A DNA stretch of 64,000 nucleotides from Saccharibacillus sp. O23 (GCF_002205895.1 NZ_NJDE01000011.1:46354-110353), one strand, 5' to 3'; positions 44,256 through 54,145 are shown, numbered from the stretch's first letter. Numbers and translations: made by a program. The notes: generated from the sequence alone by a model not told the origin.

Positions 44256-45758
44256 TCATTCCTCCGGCTCTTCCCAGCCGCGCGTGCGCTCGACGGCGTT
44301 CTGCCAGCGGCGATACGTCTTCTCCCGCAGCGAAGCTTCCATCTCCGGCCGGAAGAACGCGTCCGGACGATTGAACGAGCGGAACTGATCCCGCTCCCAT
44401 AATCCGCACTGCAGCCCGGCCAGCATGGCGGCACCGAGCGCGGTGGTCTCGGTCTGTTCGGTACGCACGACATCCAGACCGAGAATATCCGCCTGGAACT
44501 GCATCAAGATCCCGTTGCGTACCGCGCCGCCGTCCACCCGCAGCTCGCGTAGCGGAATGCCCGAATCTTTCTCCATGGCGTTCGTGACGTCGCGGGTCTG
44601 AAGCGCCAGCGATTCCAGCGTCGCGCGGGCGATATGGCCCGGCTGCGTGCCGCGCGTCAAGCCGAATACGGCGCCTCTGGCGTACATGTCCCAGTACGGA
44701 GCGCCCAGCCCCGTGAAAGCGGGAACGATCACGACGCCGCCGGAATCTTCGACGCTCGCGGCAAGAGCTTCCGATTCGCTCGGGTCGGCGATCAGATTCA
44801 GTCCGTCTTTGAGCCATTCCACGGCGGCGCCGGCCACGAACACGCTGCCTTCGAGCGCGTAATGCAGCTCGTCCTGCCAGCCCCAAGCGATGGTCGACAG
44901 CAGGCCGTGCGTCGAGTTCACCCGTTCGCTGCCGGTATTCAGCAGAATGAAGCAGCCCGTACCGTACGTATTTTTCGCATGGCCCGCTTCCACGCAGGCA
45001 TGCCCGAACAAAGCGGCCTGCTGATCGCCGAGCACCGAAGCGATTCGGATCTCCGCGCCGCCGAACCATTCCGGCAGCGTCGTTCCGAAATCCGCGCCGG
45101 ACATCAAGACTTCCGGCAGCATGGAAGCCGGAATATTCAACTCGCGCAGCAGGCGTTCGTCCCAAGCCAGCCGTCCGATATCGAACAGCATGGTCCGCGA
45201 AGCATTGGTTACGTCCGTTACGTGCGACCGTCCGCCCGTCAGTTTCCAGATCAGCCACGTATCCACCGTTCCGGCCAACAATTCGCCCGCTTCGGCGCGC
45301 GCTCTCGCGCCGGGAATATGCTCCAGCATCCAAGCGATCTTGGTGGCCGAGAAATACGCGTCGACCACGAGTCCCGTCGTCTCGTGTATGTAGCTTTCCA
45401 GTCCTCGTTTTTTCAACTCTTCGCATAACGGGGCCGTACGCCGATCCTGCCAGACGATCGCCGGTCCGATCGGCTTGCCGGTCTCCCGTTCCCAGACCAA
45501 GGTCGTCTCGCGCTGATTCGTGATCCCGATCGCCGCAATCCGTTCGGGCTGCGCTCCCGAAATCGAGATCGCTTCCCGCGCCGCTTCCAACTGGCTGTTC
45601 CAGATCTCTTCCGGATCGTGTTCTACCTGCCCCGGAGAAGGAAAATGCTGCGAAAAAGTCCGCTGTCCCACGGCAACCGGTCTTGCCTCTCCGTCGAAGA
45701 GAATCGCCCGGGAACTGGTGGTTCCTTGATCCAGCGCCAAAATAAACGTGCCGTTCAT
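44256..45758 (-). CDS. glpK: glycerol kinase
   Basis: GlpK phosphorylates glycerol with [16 protein letters not shown], the GITNQRETT segment, WQDRR and [11 protein letters not shown] match the FGGY family; 500 residues. The motif [12 protein letters not shown] (His near residue 230) retains the His that HPr of the PTS phosphorylates in Firmicutes, so glycolytic-sugar control is expected. It stands alone, without glpF, glpD or glpP, between serA and resE. Confidence 0.96.
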   Translation of the reverse strand: MNGTFILALDQGTTSSRAILFDGEARPVAVGQRTFSQHFPSPGQVEHDPEEIWNSQLEAAREAISISGAQPERIAAIGITNQRETTLVWERETGKPIGPAIVWQDRRTAPLCEELKKRGLESYIHETTGLVVDAYFSATKIAWMLEHIPGARARAEAGELLAGTVDTWLIWKLTGGRSHVTDVTNASRTMLFDIGRLAWDERLLRELNIPASMLPEVLMSGADFGTTLPEWFGGAEIRIASVLGDQQAALFGHACVEAGHAKNTYGTGCFILLNTGSERVNSTHGLLSTIAWGWQDELHYALEGSVFVAGAAVEWLKDGLNLIADPSESEALAASVEDSGGVVIVPAFTGLGAPYWDMYARGAVFGLTRGTQPGHIARATLESLALQTRDVTNAMEKDSGIPLRELRVDGGAVRNGILMQFQADILGLDVVRTEQTETTALGAAMLAGLQCGLWERDQFRSFNRPDAFFRPEMEASLREKTYRRWQNAVERTRGWEEPEE

Positions 45759-45880
45759 GCCAATCCTTCCTTTCCGTCGCCTGTCTATAGTCGTCCAACC
45801 CCCGAATATCCGAATCCGATTCGGTTTCGCGCTTTGCGTAAAAAGAACGTTTCCCTATTTTATCACGAAAAGCGCTCGAC

Positions 45881-45910
45881 AAAAAAACATGCCGGAAATG
45901 CTCCGGCATG
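45881..45910 (-). terminator. intrinsic terminator after resE
   Basis: CATGCCGGA/TCCGGCATG 9-bp stem followed by seven T residues on the minus strand. Confidence 0.92.
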
Positions 45911-45965
45911 TTCGCGTTTCAACCTTTCCGACCGATCCGCCGCTTACGCCGTCCGACGTGTATCG

Positions 45966-47423
45966 TCAAAGGCTTTTGCCGTGCTTGGGCAGCAGTACGC
46001 GGAACTTCGTGCCCTCGTCGACCACGCTTTCGACCTGAATGCGTCCGCCGTGAGCATCCACGATATTTTTGACGATGGCCAGTCCCAACCCGGTACCGCT
46101 CGAAGCGGCCCGCGTTCTGGCTTTGTCGGCTTTGTAGAACCGTTCGAAGATATAAGGCACGTCTTCGGCAGGAATCCCTCGGCCTTCGTCGGCCACGAAG
46201 ATCGTCAGCGCCTCGCCTTCGCTCAGCGCCGGTTTGACCGCGATCGTCACGCCGCGCCCCGGAGGCGTATGACGAAAAGCGTTGTCGAGCAGATTGGTCA
46301 CGACCTGTTCCAAGCGATCTTCGTCCGCCTGATCCAGAACCAATTCGCCTTCCGCGCGTTCGAGCCGGAAGTTCAATTCGCCGTCTTTCGCCCGAACGGC
46401 GAATTTGCGATAGACCCGTTCGACCAATTCGCCGATATCGACCCGGTTGCGGACAATATCCGTATGACCGGCTTCCATTCTCGCCAGATCGAGCAGGTCT
46501 TTGACCAACCGGCCCATTCGCAGCGACTCGTCATGAATGACGTGCAGCAGCTCTTCCCGTTCTTCCGGCGAATCGGCGAATCCGTCGAGCAGCGCTTCGC
46601 TGTAACCTTGCATCATGGACAGCGGCGTACGGATCTCGTGCGAGACGTTCGCCACGAAATCTTTGCGCATCTTCTCCATGTTCACGGCTTCGGTCACGTC
46701 GCGAAGCACGGCCACCGCTCCCCGCACTTCGTTGTCTTGAAAAAGCGGCGCCATATTGACGGCCCATACGCTCTGACGAACGAGCACGTTGGCGCTGCGG
46801 TCTTCGAGCGTCGTCGTGACCTGCTCGAACAGCGGAAACAGCGGTTCGGGAATCGTGGCCTGCGAAGAAGCGGCATCCGGAACCGATTCGTCTTCCCAAC
46901 TGATTTTTTTCCAATCCTGAAGCAGGCGGTCGCCTCCCGGATTGGTGAGCTGCACGCGGCCTTCGCGATCGAACGTGATCATGGCGTCGCTCATGCTTCG
47001 CAGCACGCCGGCCAACTGTTCTTTTTCGATGTTCAGGTCGCGGATATTTTCTTCGAGCCTTACGGCCATCAGGTTAAAGGTGCTCGCCAGCTCGCCGATT
47101 TCGTCATGCGCCTGCACATGCACCCGCGTTCCGTAATCGCCCTGACGAACGGAATCCGCCGCGTCGATCAATTGCCGCATCGGCTGGGTGATTTTTTTGA
47201 GCAGGAACAACGCAAAGACGGTCGTCATCGAAAAGCCCACGATTCCTACGTAAATGAGCATTCGTTTGACGGCCGCGGAATTCGCGAACGCGATATCGAC
47301 GTAAGGCAGCAGGAAAAAGCCCAGAGTCAGCAGGACGCAGGCGACAAGCGCAATGATCGTTAACCACAGCTTGCCGACCAACGTCCGCCACAGCGTGCCG
47401 ATCCTTTCAGCCCACCCGCCCAT
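45966..47423 (-). CDS. resE: sensor histidine kinase ResE
   Basis: The 485-residue protein has two membrane helices (18-40 and 54-75), a HAMP domain, a PAS domain (about 140-250), the HisKA motif FVANVSHEIRTPLSMM and a HATPase module (NLLDNAFRHTPPG, DEGRGIP, GTGLGLAIVK). The loop between helices is only about 13 residues, whereas B. subtilis ResE (589 residues) has a large extracytoplasmic domain. Sensing must therefore come from the membrane or PAS domain. It follows resD by one nucleotide; ResDE controls respiration under low oxygen. Confidence 0.9.
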   Translation of the reverse strand: MGGWAERIGTLWRTLVGKLWLTIIALVACVLLTLGFFLLPYVDIAFANSAAVKRMLIYVGIVGFSMTTVFALFLLKKITQPMRQLIDAADSVRQGDYGTRVHVQAHDEIGELASTFNLMAVRLEENIRDLNIEKEQLAGVLRSMSDAMITFDREGRVQLTNPGGDRLLQDWKKISWEDESVPDAASSQATIPEPLFPLFEQVTTTLEDRSANVLVRQSVWAVNMAPLFQDNEVRGAVAVLRDVTEAVNMEKMRKDFVANVSHEIRTPLSMMQGYSEALLDGFADSPEEREELLHVIHDESLRMGRLVKDLLDLARMEAGHTDIVRNRVDIGELVERVYRKFAVRAKDGELNFRLERAEGELVLDQADEDRLEQVVTNLLDNAFRHTPPGRGVTIAVKPALSEGEALTIFVADEGRGIPAEDVPYIFERFYKADKARTRAASSGTGLGLAIVKNIVDAHGGRIQVESVVDEGTKFRVLLPKHGKSL

Positions 47424-47424
47424 C

Positions 47425-48141
47425 TTACTTCGGAACCTCCAGTTTGTAGCCGACGCCCCATACCGTAGTGATCATGGAAGCGGAGTCGGGCGAAACCTTG
47501 TTCAACTTTTCACGCAACCGCTTGACGTGAGTGTCCACCGTGCGCAGGTCGCCGAAAAATTCGTAATTCCAGACGTCTTTGAGCAGTTCTTCCCGGGAGA
47601 AGACTTTGTCCGGAGACACGGCCAAATAATGAAGCAGCTCGTATTCTTTCGGCGTCAGGCTGACTTCGTGACCACCGGCCAGCACGCGGTGCGCGTCGTG
47701 TTCGATCGTCAGATGCGGGAATACGATATTGTTGCTCGTTCCGCTTTCTTTGGTCAGATAAGCGGTCGCCGAAGAACGGCGCAGGATCGCTTTTACCCGA
47801 TAGATGACTTCGCGCGGGCTGAACGGTTTGACGACGTAATCGTCGGCACCGACTTCGAACCCTTGCACGCGGTTCACTTCTTCGCCTTTGGCCGTGAGCA
47901 TCAATACCGGCGTCGATTTGACTTGACGCAGGCGCGCGCAGACTTCCACGCCGTCGATGCCGGGCAGCATGACGTCCAGAATGACCAGCGTGTAATCGCC
48001 GTCGGTCGCTTTTTGCAGAGCGGTCTCGCCGTCCTCCGCTTCTTCGATTTCATAGCCTTCTTTTTCCAGATACATGCGAAGCAGACGCCGGATTCTTTCT
48101 TCGTCGTCCACTACGAGAATACGCTCTTTTTGATCAGCCAC
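47425..48141 (-). CDS. resD: response regulator ResD
   Basis: The 238-residue OmpR/PhoB-type regulator has an N-terminal receiver (ILVVDDEERIR, phospho-Asp in TLVILDVMLPG, and the K of VVKPF) and a C-terminal winged helix ending RTVDTHVKRLREKL. The start is GTG 48141 with GAAAGGA. It is paired with resE. In Bacillus resABC lies upstream, but here rluB is directly upstream, so its best-known target operon is not adjacent. Confidence 0.93.
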   Translation of the reverse strand: MADQKERILVVDDEERIRRLLRMYLEKEGYEIEEAEDGETALQKATDGDYTLVILDVMLPGIDGVEVCARLRQVKSTPVLMLTAKGEEVNRVQGFEVGADDYVVKPFSPREVIYRVKAILRRSSATAYLTKESGTSNNIVFPHLTIEHDAHRVLAGGHEVSLTPKEYELLHYLAVSPDKVFSREELLKDVWNYEFFGDLRTVDTHVKRLREKLNKVSPDSASMITTVWGVGYKLEVPK

Positions 48142-48223
48142 GATGCCACAATCCTTTCGTCTACGGGATGCCGCGGATGAAGGACCGCTCTTGCTCCGGT
48201 CCCGTGAGATTCCCGATCAAGTT

Positions 48224-48961
48224 CTAAGAATTCTTTTTCTCTAAAAGCTGCTTCAGCTCGTTCACTTCGCTTTTGGTCAGATGACGATATAAGCCGCGTT
48301 TCAGATTCTGCAAATACAGATTTCCCATCGCGATCCGTTTGAGACGCTTGACCGGATGCGAAATCGCGTCGAACATCCGCCGGACCTGACGATTCTTGCC
48401 TTCGTAGATCGTGATGCGGATCGTCGCCTGCTTCTTCTCTTGATCGACGTCGTAATAATCAAGCTCGGCCGGGGCCGTCATGCCGTCTTCCAGCTGAATC
48501 CCCCGTCTCAGCTTGTCGAGGGAGTCCCCGTGAGGGATTCCTTCCACCGTCGCCAGATAAGTCTTGGGCACGTGATGGCTCGGATGGGTCAGCTTCTGGG
48601 CCAGTTCGCCGTCGTTCGTGAGCAGCAGCAGTCCTTCCGAATCGTAATCCAGACGTCCTACCGGATAAACGCGCTCTTTGATTCCTTTAATGTAATCGGT
48701 TACGACCTTGCGGCCTTCCGGGTCCGTTGCGCTCGTGATTACGCCTTTCGGCTTGTTGAGCATCAGGTACAGCTTCTGCTGCGCTTTGATCGGCCGCCCG
48801 CTGACGCTGATCTCGTCCGTGTCCGGATCGGCTTTGGTTCCCAGCTCGGTCACGACCTCGCCGTTCACCTCGACCTTGCCCGCCTGAATAAGCTCCTCGC
48901 ATTTCCGTCTCGAAGCCACGCCGGCTTGGGCTAAAATTTTCTGTAATCGTTCCATAGTCAT
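48224..48961 (-). CDS. rluB: 23S rRNA pseudouridine synthase RluB
   Basis: The 245-residue protein has an N-terminal S4 RNA-binding domain (RLQKILAQAGVASRRKCEELI) and the RsuA-family catalytic core with VGRLDYDSEGLLLLTNDGEL, whose Asp is the nucleophile. It is the RluB equivalent by synteny and family (pseudouridine in helix 89 region). ATG 48961 has GAGGTGA upstream. A terminator-like hairpin separates it from scpB. Confidence 0.9.
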   Translation of the reverse strand: MTMERLQKILAQAGVASRRKCEELIQAGKVEVNGEVVTELGTKADPDTDEISVSGRPIKAQQKLYLMLNKPKGVITSATDPEGRKVVTDYIKGIKERVYPVGRLDYDSEGLLLLTNDGELAQKLTHPSHHVPKTYLATVEGIPHGDSLDKLRRGIQLEDGMTAPAELDYYDVDQEKKQATIRITIYEGKNRQVRRMFDAISHPVKRLKRIAMGNLYLQNLKRGLYRHLTKSEVNELKQLLEKKNS

Positions 48962-49103
48962 CCAGTCACCTCATATTCCATCATACCTATACAGGCGTAA
49001 AATCACAAGCATCGGCGAGCGCCGTTTTCACGGTTTCGCCATCTTTTCGAGCCGGAAAAACGGGAAGCCCGCGAACCTGTCGTTCCCGTCTGCCCGGACA
49101 TGC

Positions 49104-49140
49104 AAAATGAGGCCCGTTCCCCTGCCGGGGTAAGGCCTCA
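49104..49140 (-). terminator. terminator-like hairpin after scpB
   Basis: TGAGGCC/GGCCTCA stem with inner CCCC/GGGG pairing, followed by four T residues on the minus strand. Confidence 0.65.
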
Positions 49141-49159
49141 TCCGCAAATCCCGTCGTTT

Positions 49160-49810
49160 TTATTCGCCGGAGTTCTCCTGCGTCTCTTCTTCGCGATATG
49201 CCTCTTCCGGCAGATCTTCTCCGCCGGACTCGCCGGGCAGATCGGAGGCGCCGCCGAAAAGAAGACGTTCTTCTTCTTCGGAAGCCACCATCGCTTCGAA
49301 CGCGGAAGCGTCGGGAAGCTCTTCCAGACCCCCGAGACCGAAATAATCCAGAAACGCTTTGGTCGTTCCGTACAAGATCGGACGTCCGATCGCGTCGGCG
49401 CGTCCGGTCTCGACGATCAAATTCTTGTTCGTCAGCGTATGAATCGCCCGTTCGGACTTCACGCCGCGAATTTCTTCGATCTCGATGCGCGTGATCGGCT
49501 GGCGGTACGCCACGATCGCGAGCGTCTCCAGAGCGGCCTGCGACAGCGTCGCGCGCGCCGGCGAATACGCCAAACGCTCGAAATATTCGGAATGTTCCGG
49601 CAGCGTGGTCAGATGATAAGCGCCGGCCAACTTCGTGACCCGCAGCCCTCTTCCCGACTTGCGCAGATCGCGCTGCAAGCTTTCGACCGCTTTCTGCGCT
49701 TCGCCCGGTTTGCATTCGGTAATCTCGGCGACCTGCCTGATATTCAATCCTTCGTCTCCCGCCAGAAACAGGAGACCTTCAATAATCGACTTCAACGTCT
49801 GCAAATCCAT
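49160..49810 (-). CDS. scpB: segregation and condensation protein B
   Basis: ScpB is a winged-helix kleisin partner that joins Smc and ScpA in chromosome condensation. SIIEGLLFLAGDEGL, PARATLSQAALETLAIVAYRQPITRIEIEEIRGV and YGTTKAFLDYFGL are diagnostic. The 216-residue protein has an acidic C-terminal extension. It overlaps scpA by 32 nt, and the start has no room for another ATG. Confidence 0.96.
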   Translation of the reverse strand: MDLQTLKSIIEGLLFLAGDEGLNIRQVAEITECKPGEAQKAVESLQRDLRKSGRGLRVTKLAGAYHLTTLPEHSEYFERLAYSPARATLSQAALETLAIVAYRQPITRIEIEEIRGVKSERAIHTLTNKNLIVETGRADAIGRPILYGTTKAFLDYFGLGGLEELPDASAFEAMVASEEEERLLFGGASDLPGESGGEDLPEEAYREEETQENSGE

Positions 49811-50570
49811 TTGACGCCGTTTCCCCTCTCCACTCCATTACGATATCGTCGAACAGCCGATCCTGATAGCAGCTCACCTGCTTCATCTTCATCAGTTCGA
49901 GTACGGCGAGGAAGGTCACGACGATCTCCTGTCTGTACATCCGTTCGTGCAACACGCTCGAGAACAATATTCGCCCTCCCGGGCCCGCGCCGCGAAGCGC
50001 GCTTTCCAGATCCCGCATCCGGTCTTTGACCGAGATCTCGTCCCGGCGGATCCGGGCGACGACCGGTTTGCGGTCGGCCCGAAGCAGCGCGCGCTGAAGC
50101 GCGGAGACGAGATCGCCGACATGCAGCCCTTCGACCGGGTTGGAATCTTCTTCCGGCAGAAACGTCGCCAGATCGTCCGGTTCCCGGATATAAATGCGGC
50201 CGCGCTCGTACTCTTTCTCGTGCAGCAGGCCGGCGATGCTCTTATACTTCCGATATTCGGTCAGTCTGCGAATCAGGTCCTCCCGCGGATCGGGTTCTTC
50301 CTCTTCGTAGAAATCGTACTCTTCCATATCCAGGACCGGAGGTTTAGGCAGAAGCAGTTTGCTCTTGATCGAGAGCAGCGTCGCCGCCATGACCAGAAAT
50401 TCGCTCGTGACTTCCAACTCGAGCTCCTGCATGCTTCGCAGGTATGCCATATACTGTTCCGTGATCTCGCTGACGGGGATCTGCTGAATATCGATCTCCG
50501 CTTTGTCGATCAGGTGCAGCAGCAGGTCGAGCGGCCCTTCGAACGTTTCCAGTTTGTATAGTACAGTCAA
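49779..50570 (-). CDS. scpA: segregation and condensation protein A
   Basis: ScpA is the kleisin of the Smc complex. YKLETFEGPLDLLLHLIDKAEIDIQQIPV opens the 263-residue protein, EYRKYKSIAGLL follows, and the C-terminal winged helix is VVTFLAVLELMKMKQV. The start is TTG 50570, 8 nt after GGAGGGG; no ATG or GTG is properly placed. It is just downstream of ribH (32 nt). Confidence 0.95.
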   Translation of the reverse strand: MTVLYKLETFEGPLDLLLHLIDKAEIDIQQIPVSEITEQYMAYLRSMQELELEVTSEFLVMAATLLSIKSKLLLPKPPVLDMEEYDFYEEEEPDPREDLIRRLTEYRKYKSIAGLLHEKEYERGRIYIREPDDLATFLPEEDSNPVEGLHVGDLVSALQRALLRADRKPVVARIRRDEISVKDRMRDLESALRGAGPGGRILFSSVLHERMYRQEIVVTFLAVLELMKMKQVSCYQDRLFDDIVMEWRGETASNGFADVEVDY

Positions 50571-50602
50571 GCCGTTTTCCCCTCCGCCCGTATTGCGAAC
50601 GG

Positions 50603-51073
50603 TCAGCCTTCGAATTGACGGGTCAGGCTGGCCATTTCAAGCGCCGCAAGCGCCGAATCCCAGCCTTTGTTGCCGGCTTTGGTTCCCGCACGCTCGATCG
50701 CCTGTTCGATATTTTCGGTGGTGACGAGGCCGAAGATCGTCGGAACGCCCGTTTTCAAATTGATCGCGGACACGCCTTTCGCCACTTCGTTGCAGACATA
50801 ATCGTAATGCGTCGTCGAACCGCGGATAACGGTCCCGAGCGTGATTACCGCGTCGTACTTCCCGCTCTCGGCCATCTTCTGCGCGATCAGCGGAATCTCG
50901 AACGCGCCCGGTACCCATGCCACGTCCACGTCGCCGTCTTCCGCGCCGTGGCGCTTCAGCGCGTCGAGCGCGCCCGTCAGCAGCTTCGACGTGATGAATT
51001 CGTTGAACCGTCCTACGACGATTCCGAATTTATATCCCTGCGAGACCAAGTGTCCTTCGAATACGTTTGCCAT
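50603..51073 (-). CDS. ribH: 6,7-dimethyl-8-ribityllumazine synthase
   Basis: RibH condenses the pyrimidine intermediate with dihydroxybutanone phosphate. [42 protein letters not shown] (with the catalytic His) and GNKGWDSA match the family; 156 residues. It forms icosahedral or smaller shells in most bacteria. It is last in the ribE-ribBA-ribH unit. Confidence 0.97.
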   Translation of the reverse strand: MANVFEGHLVSQGYKFGIVVGRFNEFITSKLLTGALDALKRHGAEDGDVDVAWVPGAFEIPLIAQKMAESGKYDAVITLGTVIRGSTTHYDYVCNEVAKGVSAINLKTGVPTIFGLVTTENIEQAIERAGTKAGNKGWDSALAALEMASLTRQFEG

Positions 51074-51159
51074 TTGTCATCAACCATCCTTTGTCTATTG
51101 TATACTAGATTGACCGTTTTGTAGCCTCGGTTTTACAAATTTCTTGATCTTCCGGCTGC

Positions 51160-52467
51160 CTACGGCTTCGCGTCGTTCTCCGGCGCGGCCGGCGCTTCGT
51201 TCTGTTCCAGCGGTTGAAGCGTTTCCTTCGATTCTTCCGCGATCGTTCCTTCTCTTGCCCCGAAATTCAGCAGATGCCCGAGCTTCGACTGTTTGGTATG
51301 CAGATAACCCGAATTGTCGGCGTTCTCCGGCATCTGGATCGGCACCCGATCCGCGATCTCCAGGCCGTGTCCTTGCAATCCTTTGATCTTGCGCGGATTA
51401 TTGGTCAGCAGCCGGATCTTCCGCACGCCGAGATCGCTCAGAATCTGCGCCCCGATCCCGTACTCGCGCAGATCGGCGGCGAAACCGAGCGCCATGTTCG
51501 CTTCGACGGTATCCATGCCTTCTTCCTGAAGCTTGTAAGCTTTCAGTTTGTTGATCAGGCCGATGCCGCGTCCTTCTTGGCGCATGTAGAGCAGCACTCC
51601 GGCGCCTTCCGCTTCGATCTGCCGCAGAGCGGCTTCCAACTGCGGCCCGCAATCGCAGCGATGGGAATGGAACACGTCTCCGGTGAGGCATTCGGAATGG
51701 ACCCGCACCAGCACCGGCTTATCCGGATCGATCTCGCCTTTGACCAGCGCCACATGCTCTTTGTCGTCGATCTTGTTGCTGTACGCGACGGCGCGGAATT
51801 CGCCGAAATCCGTCGGCAGCCGCACTTCGACTTCGCGGCTTACCAACTGCTCGCGTTCGCTGCGGTATTGGATCAAGTCTTTGATGCTGATCAGCTTCAT
51901 GTCCCGTCTCTTCGCCAGTTCGATCAGATCCGGCAGACGGGCCATGCTGCCGTCTTCTTTGATCACTTCGCAGATCACGCCGGCCGGTTCCGCTCCGCTG
52001 AGGCGCGCCAGATCGACCGCCGCCTCCGTATGGCCGGCCCGCCGCAGAACGCCGCCGTCTTTGGCGATCAGCGGGAACATATGGCCCGGTCTTCGGAAAT
52101 CGTCGGCCGTCGTCTCGAGCCGCGTGATCGCCTGCGCCGTTAGCGCCCGCTCGTGCGCGGAGATCCCCGTCGTCGTCTGGACATGATCGACCGATACGGT
52201 AAAAGCCGTTCCGTGAAAATCCGTGTTGCGCGCCGTCATCGGCTCCAGTTCCAGCAGTTCGGCCCGCTGGCGCGTGATCGGCAGGCAGACCAACCCGCGT
52301 CCTTCGGTGATCATGAAGTTCAGGTTCTCCGGGGTAATCCGGTCGGCCAGCGCCACGAAATCCCCTTCGTTCTCGCGGTCTTCGTCATCGACGACCAGAA
52401 TGATGCGGCCGGCTTTGAGATCGGCGATCGCGTCGTCGATGCTGTCGAAAGCAAATCGTTCGTCCAT
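51160..52467 (-). CDS. ribBA: bifunctional dihydroxybutanone phosphate synthase / GTP cyclohydrolase II
   Basis: The N-terminal RibB part ([31 protein letters not shown]) makes 3,4-dihydroxybutanone 4-phosphate from ribulose 5-phosphate. The C-terminal RibA part ([22 protein letters not shown] with zinc Cys, [12 protein letters not shown]) opens GTP. ATG 52467 (435 residues) follows AGGAGGAACAACG. It is between ribE and ribH in the FMN-riboswitch operon. Confidence 0.97.
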   Translation of the reverse strand: MDERFAFDSIDDAIADLKAGRIILVVDDEDRENEGDFVALADRITPENLNFMITEGRGLVCLPITRQRAELLELEPMTARNTDFHGTAFTVSVDHVQTTTGISAHERALTAQAITRLETTADDFRRPGHMFPLIAKDGGVLRRAGHTEAAVDLARLSGAEPAGVICEVIKEDGSMARLPDLIELAKRRDMKLISIKDLIQYRSEREQLVSREVEVRLPTDFGEFRAVAYSNKIDDKEHVALVKGEIDPDKPVLVRVHSECLTGDVFHSHRCDCGPQLEAALRQIEAEGAGVLLYMRQEGRGIGLINKLKAYKLQEEGMDTVEANMALGFAADLREYGIGAQILSDLGVRKIRLLTNNPRKIKGLQGHGLEIADRVPIQMPENADNSGYLHTKQSKLGHLLNFGAREGTIAEESKETLQPLEQNEAPAAPENDAKP

Positions 52468-52505
52468 CGTTGTTCCTCCTCTATCTCTTCGGCGCATCCG
52501 TGCTC

Positions 52506-53171
52506 TTAAGCGTATCCGTGCCGCGACAAGAAACTCTCGTCGATCGCGGAGAACGTCTTCGCCTGCGCGTTGTCCTTCTTCCCGAAACCGAGCAGATGCT
52601 CGACGTATTTGCCCAAAATATCGCATTCGACGTTGACGGAACTGCCCGCCTTTTTATGCTGAAGGGCCGTCTCGCCGAGCGTATGCGGGATAATCGATAC
52701 GCCGAAATGGCCGTTCTCCGCATGCGTCACCGTCAAGCTGATCCCGTCGATCGCGATCGACCCTTTGCCGATGACGTAGCGCATCATGTGCGGATCGTCC
52801 GCCTTTAACGTGAATACGACGGCGTTCTGGTCGCGTTCGACCGACACGATCTGCGCCGTGCCGTCCACATGCCCCTGCACGATATGTCCGCCGAACCGTC
52901 CGTTCGCCGCGAGCGCCCGTTCCAGATTGACCGGACTTCCGCTGCCGAGCGTACTCAGATTGCTGCTGCGGTAAGTCTGCGGCATGACGTCGACCGTAAA
53001 TTGATCCCGTTCGTAACTCGTCACGGTCAGGCACACGCCGTTCACGGCGATGCTGTCTCCGATCGCCACATGCTCCAGCACCTTTTTCGCGCCCAGCGTC
53101 AGCACCATCGCTTCTCCGCGCCGCTCGGCGCGCCGCAGGCTGCCTACTTCTTCGATCAGACCGGTAAACAT
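52506..53171 (-). CDS. ribE: riboflavin synthase alpha subunit
   Basis: RibE dismutates two lumazine molecules to riboflavin. Two internally similar barrel repeats, each with a G.SI(A).(N/D)G(V/I).LTVT segment, fill the 221 residues ([10 protein letters not shown] at the start). ATG 53171 is behind GAGAGGAGGAAAC. It is the first gene after the riboswitch; no ribD is between. Confidence 0.96.
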   Translation of the reverse strand: MFTGLIEEVGSLRRAERRGEAMVLTLGAKKVLEHVAIGDSIAVNGVCLTVTSYERDQFTVDVMPQTYRSSNLSTLGSGSPVNLERALAANGRFGGHIVQGHVDGTAQIVSVERDQNAVVFTLKADDPHMMRYVIGKGSIAIDGISLTVTHAENGHFGVSIIPHTLGETALQHKKAGSSVNVECDILGKYVEHLLGFGKKDNAQAKTFSAIDESFLSRHGYA

Positions 53172-53263
53172 AAGTTTCCTCCTCTCTTGTTCTTGTCCGC
53201 CGATACGCGGCCATACCGTCTCCGTATGCTCTATTGGGCGCGTGCGGCAGCTTCGCCGCGCGC

Positions 53264-53304
53264 AAAAGGCCCCGCTCTCGAACGTCATGTTCGAAGGCGG
53301 GGCC
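53264..53304 (-). terminator. terminator in ribE leader
   Basis: GGCCCCGC..TTCGAAC/GTTCGA..GCGGGGCC on the minus strand followed by four T residues, about 90 nt before ribE. It may be the off-state terminator of the riboswitch, although it is about 280 nt from the aptamer. Confidence 0.65.
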
Positions 53305-53582
53305 TGGGATTGAAAAGTCGAATTCGCGTATTTGCCGAAAAATCGGTACGCAAATAAACAGGTATGCCGAATAGACACGTCCTGCCGTTTGCATCTGCCG
53401 ATCGGCCGCAGTCGAAGACCAAGCATAGATTGTGAAAAAACGGACGAATGACCGAAAACGAAAATTTCAGGATCATTCCGCTTTTTTCGACGCTATGCCT
53501 CTTCGCCAGAGCCTATCCTTGCAACGACGCGGCAGCAAAGCCGATCGTTCGCAAGCCAAGCAAATACGACGGTTCCTTTTCT
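53305..53582 (-). other. long leader between riboswitch and ribE terminator
   Basis: About 280 nt without a plausible gene; ribD, usually first in the operon, is not here even as a recognisable fragment. A partial open frame exists but is not ribD-like. Confidence 0.6.
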
Positions 53583-53750
53583 CTTTCTCCCATCCAGACT
53601 ATAACTGTCGGTCCCGGAATTGCACCGGGTCAGCCGAAAAGCTTCGCTTAAGAAGCGATCCGGGTCACGGACTTCGGCGCTGCGATCCGCGAAGATCGAC
53701 GCCGTCACCGCCGGTGGGGAATTGCGCCCCGCCCCGAAAGAGTGTATGAG
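53583..53750 (-). ncRNA. FMN riboswitch (RFN element)
   Basis: On the minus strand the aptamer opens with TTCGGGGCGGGGCG, continues with AATTCCCCACCGGCGGTGA and closes with GTCTGGATGGGAGAAA, the hallmark RFN sequences. FMN binding is expected to shut down the rib operon. The expression platform is the ~400-nt leader between the aptamer and ribE. Confidence 0.95.
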
Positions 53751-53893
53751 TACCCGGTAATGCCCGGAGTACGGTATTGGTTATGATGGTAGCACGGTAG
53801 ACAAGGAAATGCAATGACGGACCGATGAACGGCCGAATCGCTTGTCCGAAACGGCTGCCGATCGCGGTACCTGCTCTATTCTTTAAGCCTTTT

Positions 53894-54145
53894 TCACTTT
53901 TTTTTGCTTTTCTTCTGAGTTCTCGTATTGGTTTGGTTTCTTGTGTTCGTCCGGTTCTTCATGTTCGCTGAAGGACTCGGGGTGCTGCGTTTATGTTTTT
54001 TCCCGGCATACCAGAATCCCCAAGCGCAGATGATCATGACCATGAACGGGTACATCGCGGTGCCGTTGGGCCAAGGCAGGACAAGCAGCATAAGCAGGCC
54101 GATCACGAAAAAGACGGCATAGCCGATTTGAAGAAAACGTTGCAT
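53894..54145 (-). CDS. small membrane protein, function unknown
   Basis: The 83-residue protein has two hydrophobic helices (about 6-26 and 31-48, YAVFFVIGLLMLLVLPW and YPFMVMIICAWGFWYAG) followed by a very basic Lys/Asn/Thr-rich tail. ATG 54145 is selected because AAAGGAG is 7 nt upstream; the track frame to 54178 has none. I do not recognise the family. Confidence 0.6.
   Translation of the reverse strand: MQRFLQIGYAVFFVIGLLMLLVLPWPNGTAMYPFMVMIICAWGFWYAGKKHKRSTPSPSANMKNRTNTRNQTNTRTQKKSKKK

Noticed and set aside
44221..45909. 562-codon minus-strand open frame
   Set aside because: Frame-shifted shadow of glpK; no recognisable motif.
45618..47363. 581-codon plus-strand open frame
   Set aside because: Antisense to resE; His/Arg/Phe-rich composition of a shadow frame.
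53285..53476. ribD remnant in the ribE leader
   Set aside because: The 63-codon frame has no deaminase zinc motif or reductase similarity.
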